From NCBI GenBank assembly GCA_030220185.1, contig JASPKZ010007428.1:1030501-1094500 (forward strand): 64,000 nt of DNA. The letters run 5' to 3'. This document shows, piece after piece, positions 21,201-31,575 of the stretch; position 1 is the stretch's first letter, and each line of letters starts with the position of its first letter. Position numbers and translations under genes: made by a program. This DNA is from Diploptera punctata. Taxonomy: Eukaryota; Arthropoda; Insecta; Blattodea; Blaberidae. Under the pieces are notes generated by a model. It made no database searches, was not told the DNA's origin, and was given only the letters and a program-made list of their open reading frames with translations.

Positions 21201-22235
21201 TCTGAAATAGTTTATAAATAATTATTGAGAAAATACTTTATTGGTACATTTTTCATAAGAAATTATTGACTCCCGACGTAGGGCTATGACACTTACAGGA
21301 CACGGTACTCAGAATATGATGAAACTGCTGTAGAAAATTATATGTGATATTCACTAAATTCATATTATCACTATAGCCAATACAAAAAAGTTGTTATTCG
21401 AAGTAAAAATCCAATCTTTCCTGCATTGTAATAATACGAGAACGATAATAAAACAGCTAAGGCAGCATTTTAAATATAATTATTAATGATAGTTGAAATT
21501 TAACTATCTTTTAAAGTACAGAAGGTGAGAAAACTGTATATCAATTTAGGTATGTAATGGCGAAACTTCAATACATAAAATTATTTAATTTGAATGGTTT
21601 AAAATGTTTAAGGCTGAATATAGCCTCCATTAATGAAAAAAAGTAAATTCATTAGAAACAGAAATGCATATTTTCACTAAGAGTTATTCTTTACCCTACG
21701 TCACAACTGAAGCCACCTAAATGAGTAAGATAATTCCCAATATTGAGTAAATTTATCGAAGCGAACCAATGGGTGTTCATAGTCTCAAACAGGGTACCTC
21801 AATTACCAATATACATCCAAATTGACGTTATGTTCTACTTTAGTTGATCGAGTAGGAAATTAAGGTACGTAAAAGAGTTCATGTATTTCCCAATTGATTT
21901 TCTATCAAATTAATAGAGAGGCGGCATTACAGGCGTCAATAAAATTCACTTTATTGAAGTCCTTGTGATACTATTCGCTTAATATTTTATCGAAAGTAAG
22001 AACTCTCTCATTTTCTTGTCAAATCCTATGAGTAGCGAGACAGTAATGGGACGAATAAACATTGGGCCATGGACTGCTTAATGGTTATTCCTTGGCCTTG
22101 AGTTATACTATACAAAACTCCGATATCTGGTGTATTAAACGCAGATTGTAAGACAAAAATGCTTTATATGAGAGAAAGAAGAATGGAAACTGACATTTTT
22201 CTACTGGGTCCTATTTAGTATTTTAATAAATTATC
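21201..22235. other. Unassigned DNA
   Basis: Nothing recognised. Confidence 0.5.
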
Positions 22236-22236
22236 T

Positions 22237-22575
22237 TGTCCACCGTTGTCGTCTCGGAGTAGGGTCGCTTCTTCATACGCAATGGGCCCGGGTTCGACCC
22301 CGTTAGGGAAACATTTCCTGGGTGTTGTTTTTTTAGGATGTTTCCTCACCTGTAAGAAAAATGTTAGAAAACTTAAAGGCACAAACGGTCCCCATTTCAC
22401 CTTAACGTTGTGTTGTTTCGGAGGAGGCCCTGACATTGAACTGATCACATTTAGTGAAGCCCTCCATGTCTCTGTTTAATCGATGAAGTATTTGTGTGAT
22501 CCAGATTTAAAATCCCTCTCCCTACAACTCGTGCCACTGTAAGTTCCGGGTGGTGTGTGGCACATAAATGTATCT
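22237..22575 (+). mobile_element. SINE family 1 with tail B
   Basis: The head (TGTCCACCGTTGTCGTCTCG) has a B box in GGGTTCGACCCCG, and the family-1 body follows (CCTCACCTGTAAGAAAAATG, ACAAACGGTCCCC). Instead of tail A it runs into GTTTCGGAGGAGGCCCTGAC and onward to TCGTGCCACTG. The same tail is on the minus strand at 2256-2450 and 5625-5765. Confidence 0.85.
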
Positions 22576-23330
22576 TCAATATGAGAGATTAAACTGCATG
22601 AATAAAAAAACCTATATAATGAATATATTGCTACAAAATTAATCCTGTAGGCATACTAAATCCATTTCTTACATGCATATCCTTATTTGCTTAAGCTGAA
22701 GGAGTTCTATATTGTAGGATTTCATTAATTTTCTCAGTTTCCATCGCTGTGGATTGAGAGTAGAGGTAAAAGCTTCCATTTACTATAGCACACAATCCTT
22801 GCACCCTCCAGAGTTCAACAAGCTCACAGAGAAACAAATTCTAAAGAAATGCACACACTTTCATCAATGTTTTATTGCAACAGCGCCTCTGGTGTAAACA
22901 AGAAACTATTCTCCCATTTCATTTCATAAACTTTCAAAATAACATTGAACACAATGCAAATATTAATACATTCCGGGTTTCTTCGCCATTCATACTGAAT
23001 AATAAATACCATTCTAAAACTTCCACGCTAAGAACACAAGTTCTGAACATGCAATGGTTTGAGAAAACACAATTATCTCACAAAGAATTAATTTCAATCA
23101 ATAGAAATTTTTATCATATAGCACTTAGCCTCAACTGTGAATCATCCAGTTACGTGGCTACGAAACATGGTTTCTTTATTAAAGCATTATAAAAATATTA
23201 CGATTATTTAGGCATAATGTCCTTTGGAAAATGTTTGGTCTCTAAAGAAACGAACTGACTAATGAAAAGAAGAAACCATATTGCATTAAGTTACAGCTTT
23301 TTTTTTGGGAAACCAAATATAATAGGAATA
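22576..23330. other. Unassigned DNA
   Basis: A 105-codon frame (22875-23192) has no recognisable domain and normal AT-rich composition; treated as chance. Confidence 0.4.
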
Positions 23331-23334
23331 TGCA

Positions 23335-23585
23335 AGTATCGTAGATTGCGATGGGCAGGGAATATGCCAAGAATGAAGATTCAAGAGATGTATGGAAACT
23401 TCATGCCACGAATAGTATAAAATAGTGGGTGGAACAAGAATAGGATGTTATATTAATATTGACTATGATCTGGCGAGATTATTTATATAGGAAATTACGA
23501 GAAAATATTAGCCCAGGATAGAGATATACACATATGGAGAGCATATTTTCACGCAGCCATGAATGTTCGAAAGGGCCAGTGAGTA
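23335..23585 (+). mobile_element. LINE C 3' fragment
   Basis: In plus orientation it reads RRLRWAGNMPRM, then after frameshifts ILAQDRDIHIWRAYFHAAMN and RKGQ stop. This is the conserved C-terminal tail of a LINE family with further copies at 26080, 37478, 44466, 44975 and 46570. The order (RLRWAGH-RM, then AQDRD-WRAYV-AAMNLR) is constant among the copies. Confidence 0.8.
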
Positions 23586-25500
23586 AATTAGTTGTAGTAG
23601 ATAGTCTATTAAGTACAAATTCTACGAAAAACAGAAAACTGTGCGTGAAATATTTTTTTTAGTAAATCTTCTAAAATACCTGGATAATCGTATTTTTGAC
23701 AATTATTAATAAACTCTTGGAATTCAATAACATTTCATACATTTCCACATTCCGAGGTTTAAAGCAGGTCTAGCAATAAAGCAGAACTTAGAATTTCCAA
23801 ATATACTCTATACGTGAGTATAGGCAATAATTATGAATATTATAAAATCTCTGTCAAGTTCTGAAACTTTATTATCTAGCAAACGTAGCAGACGTCGGTG
23901 AGGCGTAATCGCTGGGGACCTTGCTTTGAACACACCGATCAGCGTTCGTTGGGTAGAGGATTTTAAATCTTCACATTGATCTTGTTGCGTTAATGTTCTT
24001 ATGTAATTAAAGAACATGAACGTAAATTGTTTAATAAAGTAATGAAAAAGACAATATTATATATATTAAATCAAAGAAAAACAAATATAATGTAATGTAA
24101 AGAAAAGGGTCTGACTTCTTATTTAATCAGTATCTTCAGTTGCAAATTCGTCTTTAAAATAATATAACATACGTGACATCGGAACAGGCAAAAATCTAAT
24201 CCGTCAAGTTTAATGATGATAATGATGAAATAATATAAGACGAACAATTTTACAAATAACATACAATGGACATTGCTTCAATTCAAGCAGTACCAATATA
24301 CACTTAGGTATAATGTTTTAGGGGGAACTGTGGTAGGCCTATATGATTCAGTGTCGGAGATAACAAGATGCTTCTCGAGTCTCCAAAGCAGATCTGAAGT
24401 CGAAACGTTATAGAAGAGAGCTATGGGAATGCACATTACCTCAGTTATGTATTTCATTCTACCATTCAAGTGTTAATATTTTACGAATAACTCTGAATTT
24501 CCAATTAATTTTTCTTAAAAAAATAGGAATTCGCGCTCGAAATCGTCATACGAAATAATGTAGCTCATGAAAGTTCACACTACAAAGAAACAAAATAATC
24601 AATCTTAAGATAATTTAGAAAACAATAGATTAAGGAACGTTCGCGCTTATCAGAAAGAAATTACTAATTGATAGAGGAATGCCGAAACTCCGATATAGAA
24701 CTATTTGGTTAAACATACAGTCATATTTTAATAATAGATATAACTAATTCAAATAGAATTATTAACATTCATATAAAATTATATGATAAGGAAAGTATCC
24801 TGGTCCTAAAAAATAATGTAAGAAAAGTAAAGAAAAGTTGCTGTTATTCTGTAAGTCCGTAGTCATTTATATTTATTTATTTATTTTTTAATTCATATTA
24901 ATTACTAAGATTGGTTGGAGAAAACCCTCAATGATGAGGGAAATTCTCACAATGAATGAAAAGAGAGAGTTCTGAAACCTAGATATAAATTCATGTGGTT
25001 AAGAAAGGATCGTAATTCTGAGAAGGAATAGAATAAATCTAAGGAGAATTTAAACATCTAGGTCTGTAAATGTTTGCATAAATTTAGTAGGAGAAGGAAA
25101 TTAAATTTACAGTATATACTTATGGGACGGACAGTAATAGCACAATTCTGTACGTTTGGCATTCAGCATAAGAGGACTACTAAAGTAGAAAGTGAAATAT
25201 ATAAAATACTTATTTTTAAATGTTGATGAAGATATGGCATATATATAATAAATAATTAAAACTAAAGTCTTCCTTACATCTCCCTATAAATTTGTTAGAA
25301 TTTAGAAGTATAGTATTTTAGTAAAACATAAAATTCCACGTGACAATTTCCGCATTAAATTAATAACGAATTGTACATTTTTCATTTTAATTATCGGTTA
25401 ATATTTTGACTTAAAAAAACTAGGATACTACGGCGTTCAGCATGTAAAATTGCATACAAAAAGGAGAGGTTAAAGTATGGCAAATTAATAAAGAACGAAA
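23586..25500. other. Unassigned DNA
   Basis: No element recognised in almost 2 kb. A TAGGCCTA octamer is at 24334-24341. Confidence 0.5.
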
Positions 25501-25502
25501 GA

Positions 25503-25830
25503 AAGTTGTTTTATTTAACAACTTAGTTCATTAACGTCACGAATCAAATACCAGTGTAACGTGTGGACAAATTGTTTTCAGAGGTCCGCTTTTCAGATTT
25601 AAGGTTTTATTGCTATCCCTAATTCTACGACATGAGCATCATGATTTTAGTTCCCTTCCGAAGGAATCCACACACGGGAATGTAATGCCGTAAAAAATCC
25701 ATCGATTCCGGCCGAGTTTGAAACCAGGCCATCGATCCCAGTCGGGTTTGCAACCAGGTCAGCGACTACGGCCGGGTTTTTAACCAGCAATCGACTCCGG
25801 CCGGGTTTGCAACCGCGAATATTGCAATCT
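25503..25830 (-). mobile_element. Diverged tRNA-derived SINE (family 3), minus strand
   Basis: It starts with a perfect hairpin AAGTTGTT-TTATTT-AACAACTT (25504-25525). It then carries GACATGAGCATCATG and ends in a GC-rich region whose reverse complement resembles an RNA polymerase III B box (GGTTGCAAACCCGGCCGG). The order of these words recalls a common insect SINE that I know from memory. Similarity is low, and the tandem block at the end (separate entry) is unusual. Confidence 0.45.
25701..25818. repeat. Minisatellite, four units of about 29-30 bp
   Basis: Units of the form TCGANTCCGGCCGGGTTTGC-AACCAG are repeated four times in tandem with point differences. The block stands out for CpG content against AT-rich flanks. 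It coincides with the tRNA-head end of the family-3 SINE. Confidence 0.9.
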
Positions 25831-26077
25831 ATGTTGCGAGCATTGGAACCACTAGTCCATCAGGAATGAATAAATTGTAATTAACGGTCGACAATCTTGG
25901 GATATATTGTTGCGCAAGCGGACGATTAGAAACTTCTCAAGTTTCAGATTAAGAATATCCTACAAGTGTGGTTGTTAATTGAAAATAGGTACAAAAAGCG
26001 ACGTTTGTGCATTATTGGAGCAGCAACAAGATTCGGGTTTTATAGAGAGACGATTTAATGAAGAATGTTACTAAGTT

Positions 26078-26180
26078 GTATTTAGTATGTTAATATTGAA
26101 GAATGTATGGAGAGCCTATGTCCGCGCGGCCATGAACCTACGGGTTTGATAGAGCCAGTGAGTTAGATAGTTAGTTAGAT
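26078..26180 (+). mobile_element. LINE C extreme 3' end
   Basis: ATGGAGAGCCTATGTCCGCG encodes WRAYVRA, followed by AMNLR, a stop and GTTAG-type short repeats. It matches the 3' end of the minus-strand copy at 37490-37560. The copy is severely 5'-truncated. Confidence 0.8.
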
Positions 26181-26274
26181 ATTATTGAAGAATGAATATT
26201 AAATTAAGTGTTGATTAGTTTATAATATGTTTGCAAAAAGTATTATCAACTAATGGATACAGTTGAGTACTGAC

Positions 26275-26345
26275 AAGTACAATTGGAAGGCCTTAATTAT
26301 TGCGGCATTGAACCCGTGGGTTCCATAAACCACGGAAGATGTTAC
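26275..26345 (+). mobile_element. Second LINE C-like 3' fragment (weak)
   Basis: TTATTGCGGCATTGAACCCGTGGGTTC has the pattern of the LINE C end (AA-x-N-P-W-V), about 120 bp downstream of the better copy. Similarity is short. Confidence 0.4.
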
Positions 26346-26846
26346 CTCATTATTTGTGATGTTAATAGATCTCCGATTTTTAGGCTCTAAAATTTCTGAT
26401 TTAATTACTTATAGTAGACTATAAAAACTTAAAATAGGTGCTAAAATACAACTTTTGCTTTTTAAAAATGTTTAATTATACATGATATCACTATCATTAA
26501 ATGGATGAAAGAATCATGATATGATTAAATTATATATCCGACCTGTTAATAAGTGCTAACTACGCCGGATATGCTGACAAGGTAAAACACTACTACTCAC
26601 TTGTTAGTTGTGTTGTTTCATTGAGAGTGCACCTATATGCGGATAGTAGGGGGAACCGACGTTTCGCACCTTATGAATACGTATGTGATGTGTAGTTAAT
26701 GATATGTAGTTCTAGTAAACCTGTTTATTAACTACAAAATAAAAGTGTTGAGCTTTTACATTATTGCCTTGTTCTAATAAAAATCCAGACAGCTCAGTGA
26801 ATTTCTGGATATCTTGCAATGCTGAACTGGAGCGATATACTTGGTA

Positions 26847-28193
26847 CAGTCATTAAGTTTTGATACTGAGCGCATAATGGTGCTCGCTGTGATGCACTAT
26901 AGCGCACAAGTGGCGCTGTGGTATGGTAGCTTGTCAGTTAATATCTCGTCCCAGCAAGAGACAGTTGAGTGCATGCACTGCAAGCAGAACTATGGCCTTT
27001 GTTGTGACGGTGATTTGAATGTGTATGTCGGAACTCGAGATGTCACAGTTAGTGCAACATCCAAGTTCAGTCAGAAATTAGGCAAGACTGCTGCCGAAAC
27101 GTTTTAAGTGATGCAACAAGTTTACGGTGAGTACGCATTGATTCGCAGTGTTGTGTTTAGGTGGCACCGATGTTTTTTGCAAGGAAGAGACAGTTTGGGA
27201 GATTATGTGAGTACTGGTCGGCCACAAACAATTTGAACTAATCGCAAGATCGAAGAAGTAATAACCTTGATGCGTGCTAACCGCTCCCAATCAGTAGACG
27301 ATCTGGCAGTAGCGCAGGTAGGGGTCAGCCATGGTACTTGCTACAAAAATTCTGTCTCATATTTTGAACATGGCTCATGTTACACAGCACAGTGTGCCAC
27401 GAATCCTGTCACAAGACCAACGTGATGACCGCATGACGATGTGTGGTGACTTCATCAGTAGAGCTGACGATGATCCGACGTTTCTCAACCGGATAGAAAC
27501 TGGAGACGAAACATGGTGTTCCCTTTACGATCCGCAACTGAAACGACAATTCGCCATCTGGAAAACGCCATTACCACCACGACAGAAAAAGCGCGATAAG
27601 ACAGGTATAAAGGCAAGGTGATGCTTGGATTGTTCTTTTATTCGAATGGAGTTGTTCACATGGAAATCATATCAGAAGGTGCAACAGCAAAACAAAACTC
27701 GCTACAAAGAGATCATTGGCCGTTTGCGCTATTCCGTTCGCCGTAAGCGACCTCAACTTTGGCGTACAAAGAATTGGCTATTGATACACGACAACGCCAT
27801 CACACATCGTTCTGTCCTTGTCCAAGGGGAACTTGCAAGGCAAGAGGTGACAGTTTTGTCATACCCTCCGTCCTCACCTGATCTCGCGCCATGCGATTTT
27901 TTTCTCTTTTCTCGCATGAAAACTATCCTACGTGGGCGTATATTTCATTCTTCCGAAGAGGTCATGGCTGCCACAAGAGAAGCCATACGGGACCCCTTCC
28001 TCCTAACATCTCTCAGCGATGCTTCCAGCAGTTATACCAACGTTGGCAAACGTGCATAACGGCCAACGGCGACTATTTTGAGGGTGGACGTGTTTCTGTT
28101 TAAGTGTACGCCGAGTTATCGGCATCTTGCGAGACATCCAGATTCATGTGGGTGCCTATCTTCCAGGCGTGAAGTCTCAGAACTTAATGACTG
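26847..28193 (+). mobile_element. mariner element, complete ends (copy 1)
   Basis: A 1347-bp element with terminal inverted repeats CAGTCATTAAGTT (left) and the matching right end. It is flanked by TA at 26845-26846 and 28194-28195. It encodes a frameshifted DD34D transposase. An internally deleted relative in opposite orientation is at 61676-62564. Confidence 0.93.
27019..28103 (+). pseudogene. mariner transposase (DD34D), several frameshifts
   Basis: The likely start is the ATG near 27019-27025, in the MCMSELEMSQL region, with the first in-frame stop soon after. The N-terminal helix-turn-helix region shows RKIEEVITLMRANRSQSVDDL. The catalytic core shows TGDETW (Asp at 27505), LLIHDNA (Asp at 27790) and LAPCDFF (Asp at 27895). 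There are 34 residues between the last two, the mariner DD34D signature. The C-terminus reads RWQTCITANGDYFEGG and stops at 28101-28103. At least four frame changes or stops (about 27080, 27400, 27620-27700 and 27990) inactivate it. The catalytic residues and terminal repeats remain, so loss of function came mainly from small indels. Confidence 0.9.
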
Positions 28194-28195
28194 TA

Positions 28196-28980
28196 GTAGT
28201 AGAAAAAAAAAATATAATATATATATATAATTCAAAATGAGACTTGTAGTTAAAAAAAAACATTATAGTTTTCATAAATTCAAGTACCGTAGGTAATATT
28301 AAGTAGAATTAAACTTAGAGAATTGCATATTATCGTCAAAAACACAAAATAGGTACCAATGTATAAAGTATACATTTTTACACACAGTTAATCCCTTCTA
28401 GGTAGTATAACTTTTCAATAAATTTCTACCTATATAATTTGTTTCATTTATTTCTTCTGAAAAAAAAGGCATAGATAAGGCAATATCCGAGTTATAGCTA
28501 TTGAATATTAAAATATAAATCCAAAATGTATTGTCTTATTTGACCTAGATTTGCTGTACAATTTCTCAATTTTCATTTGATTATTTATTGCTTGTTTGCA
28601 CCCACGTTGGGCTACATAATGAGAGCTGATTTTATTTAGAGATGATTGCAGTTGGATTAGTAGGATTATTACGCTCCGGAGTAATGTCCTCAGGTTTGCA
28701 AGGGTACTATAGAGAATGGTTTTATACATGGCGATAATGACGTCACACATGTTTAATCATATTCTACATTTATTTTAATAAAGTTTACTTCTTACACAAC
28801 ACTAATATTATGTGTTTACAAGTGCGGTAATTATTCGAATATAGTATTTTCGGTTATATTGACTTTTAATAGATTTTAATAGTTATCCGCAATTTTGTAA
28901 GACTTTTGGAAATAATGAATTCAGTAATTAACTTTCAATTATTAATAGATGGTAAAATGTTTATGTAATGAAATATTGTT
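28196..28980. other. Unassigned DNA
   Basis: Nothing recognised beyond short A and TA runs near 28200-28260. Confidence 0.5.
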
Positions 28981-29034
28981 TTTAGCGTTTTAAATTCGAA
29001 GACACTTCAGTATACAACTCGATTAATCGGAAAA

Positions 29035-29247
29035 CGTCGTAAGTTCCAGTATCTATCCTCAAACCATAACTTAAACACAAGATCACAACATAGCCTCTTG
29101 CTTAATATACCGCAACATAGGACATCACATCACTCCATGTCATATACCATCTCCACTTCTCGCAACTGGAATTCCCTACCACAAGAAATAAGGGGCTGCC
29201 GGACATTGGCATCTTTTAAAAGAAATCTAAATTTATATTTGCTCTAA
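29035..29247 (+). pseudogene. LINE D (Jockey/CR1-like) C-terminus, intact end
   Basis: An uninterrupted frame of about 70 codons, open from about 29035 to TAA at 29245-29247. It reads FQYLSSNHNLNTRSQHSL, then ISTSRNWNSLPQEIRGC and SFKRNLNLYLL. The RNWNSLPQEIR motif is the hallmark of the C-terminal region of Jockey/CR1-type LINEs. The insertion is 5'-truncated near 29041. A longer, frameshifted copy on the minus strand (59787-60740) aligns with it over this whole stretch. Confidence 0.85.
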
Positions 29248-29333
29248 ACTCGACTTCATTATTATCCAGTGTAAGATATATATATATTAATTGGTGTTTC
29301 TGGTATAATTTATCATATTTATATTATTATTAC

Positions 29334-29381
<48 letters not shown>

Positions 29382-29568
29382 CGTATCATTATTGTTACTA
29401 CCCTATAAAATGTTGTTTGTACATGAAATTTACATTTCTACATTTATTGTATCTTTAACTGTTTATAATTAGTATAGTGTATATCTATATTTGTCGAATA
29501 TTTATTTGTATTTGTGCTGGTTGAGTGGAAGAGAGGGCCTTATGGCCTTAACTCTGCCAGAATAAATA

Positions 29569-29604
<36 letters not shown>

Positions 29605-29610
29605 GTCACA
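29248..29610 (+). mobile_element. LINE D 3' UTR with internal and terminal (TTA)n
   Basis: Non-coding tail of the same insertion. It has an internal (TTA)n run at about 29320-29383, then a conserved end with hairpin AGGGCC-TTAT-GGCCTT and GAATAAATAAAG. The terminal (TTA)n starts at 29573. Minus-strand copies at 59700-60100 and 61226-61332 share the same end. Confidence 0.88.
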
Positions 29611-31090
29611 TTGTTATAAGTTAGAATACGAATTGCCGGTACACTACCGAACCGGAGAGATGTAGTTTAACTTTGAAGAACAGAACGACGATTGGATAAT
29701 GATATTAGTTATAATGTCAATCGGTTTTCCCTTCCTCATAATTCTTGGGTGTAGTAAACACTTACAAGATTTTGTTACAATACTTCTCCCTGGTTACATT
29801 TCGGACTTAACAGAATATAGTGGACTTATCCTCGATAGAATCATTCTCGAAAGTTCTTCAGCCACAATTACCATGGTGTTGCCTGTTCTGTAGTTTTATA
29901 TTGAATGGGCTTCCCCAAGAAAGTATGTTAGTCAATTGTAACTTTTTAATTTAATTGTATGTTTAAACTCAATTTCCCACAAGCTGCAAAGATGCTTCTG
30001 GCTCTCCGTTTCGAAGTATCCATGTTCAATATTTTTAAGCTCGGGAAACAAACAAATTTCTATTAGTTCAGACTTCACGGCCATAAAACTTTGCACGTCA
30101 AAAGTTGAGGATTATCTATTTTACCTCGCTACCTTTTCATAGATTACAGTACGCTACATCTCGGACAATGCATTACTCTAAAATCAACTTCTTTGTTCAA
30201 CTAGTCGCTCTTTATTATTCTAACAAGAGAATCTTTCACTACTTCTTTGTCATTTTATTACTTTAAAAACTACCAATCTATGAATGCATATTAATATTCT
30301 GTTTATGAGATTTGGTTAATATTTGAATAGTATTTGATTTCCTGAGAATGTTGATACTCGATATCATTTATCTAGGGTTGATTGTTAACAATCTGATTTA
30401 GGTCATTTATAATATATTACTAAATTATTAAAAGTTGGGGTCGAAAACCTGTCTCAACACTCAGCCTAGGTTTTCTTTCGTGTTAAGTTAAATTTCCAAA
30501 CTCGACTATCACAATTCAATACATGATATTTAGGGGGAGGACAAAAAAACAGTCAATAGCTGGCAATTCATGCTCTGTGCCTTGTATAGACTATCCGTAA
30601 CGTCTGGTAGATAATTTAACTCAGGTACCAGAAGATGTTAACAAAGGAGTAGGGATGTGTAAGGAGCCAATGCAGAGTAAATGCCAAATAACATTTAACA
30701 TAATTTTGAAAAATGGATAAAAAATAATCCAGTGGTTAACTTTTTCACTAAATTTAATAGTTAATAAAAGTTAACATTAATAAAATTAAATTCCGTTGAG
30801 GCATTAGTTATAAAATTAAAAGGCTCTTGAGTACATTAATTTTCCCTTCATTTTTCCATAATATATTCTTGTAATACTGTTACTCAACGCACTTCTCCTG
30901 TCTTTACGAACATTTTGCAGTATTGTAAACCTTTTCCATTGATACTTATAACACTATTTTACAATTTGTAGGTATTTATTTATTTACGAGGAACACGGTA
31001 GCATTACGACAATTAGACAATATTGCGAAATTCATTGGCTATTTTCTCTCCTCTTCCAATCTTGCCATCATCAATGAAAATGCACATATT
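29611..31090. other. Unassigned DNA
   Basis: No recognised coding or repeat structure. Confidence 0.5.
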
Positions 31091-31099
31091 TTTGATGGT

Positions 31100-31285
31100 T
31101 AGTACATTGGCAACTTTTAGAAGAAATCTAAATTTATATTTGCTCTAACCTCGACTTCATCATTACCCAGTGTAAGATATATATATTAATTGGTGTTTCT
31201 CGTATAATTTATCATATTCATACTATTATTATTATCATTATTATATTATATTATTATTATTTTATTATTATTATGCTCATGCCCA
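31100..31285 (+). mobile_element. LINE D 3' fragment
   Basis: Matches 29205-29345: TTGGCAACTTTTAGAAGAAA, then ATCTAAATTTATATTTGCTC, then the CCAGTGTAAGATATATATA stretch, ending in ATT/TTA repeats. It lacks the terminal hairpin. Confidence 0.85.
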
Positions 31286-31352
31286 CTGTTATTATGTAGG
31301 ACTTGAAAATATATTGGGAATGGTAATGCATTATTTCTCCAATAAAAATTAC

Positions 31353-31575
31353 AATATAAAATTATATAATTGTTTCCTTATAGATCCATCTCCTCAACTT
31401 TGTAAAGTATTAATTCTCTGTAGGCTTTCGGGACTAGTCCTGTATATTAGCAGAAGGAGCAGGTGACAGATCTGTATCTACTGACCCTGAAACGAATTTG
31501 TATTACATTGAGGGTCGATGTCCTACTGAGATTTAATACTTTACAAACTTCAGGAGACGGACTTATAAGGTAACA
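31353..31575. repeat. Inverted-repeat (foldback) element, small member
   Basis: The left arm (about 31353-31425) and right arm (about 31520-31575) are reverse complements at roughly 85 percent over 50-60 bases, around a centre of about 95 bases. Shared arm words are CCTTATA, TCTCCT, TTTGTAAAGTATTAA and TGTAGG. The arm sequence resembles the arms of the larger palindrome at 51373-51725. Confidence 0.7.

Noticed and set aside
22875..23192. 105-codon ORF
   Set aside because: No recognisable motif, ordinary base composition; probably chance.
24880..24960. GGTTGGAGAAAACCCTC as a possible SINE body word
   Set aside because: Too short and without a tRNA-like head or a second copy.
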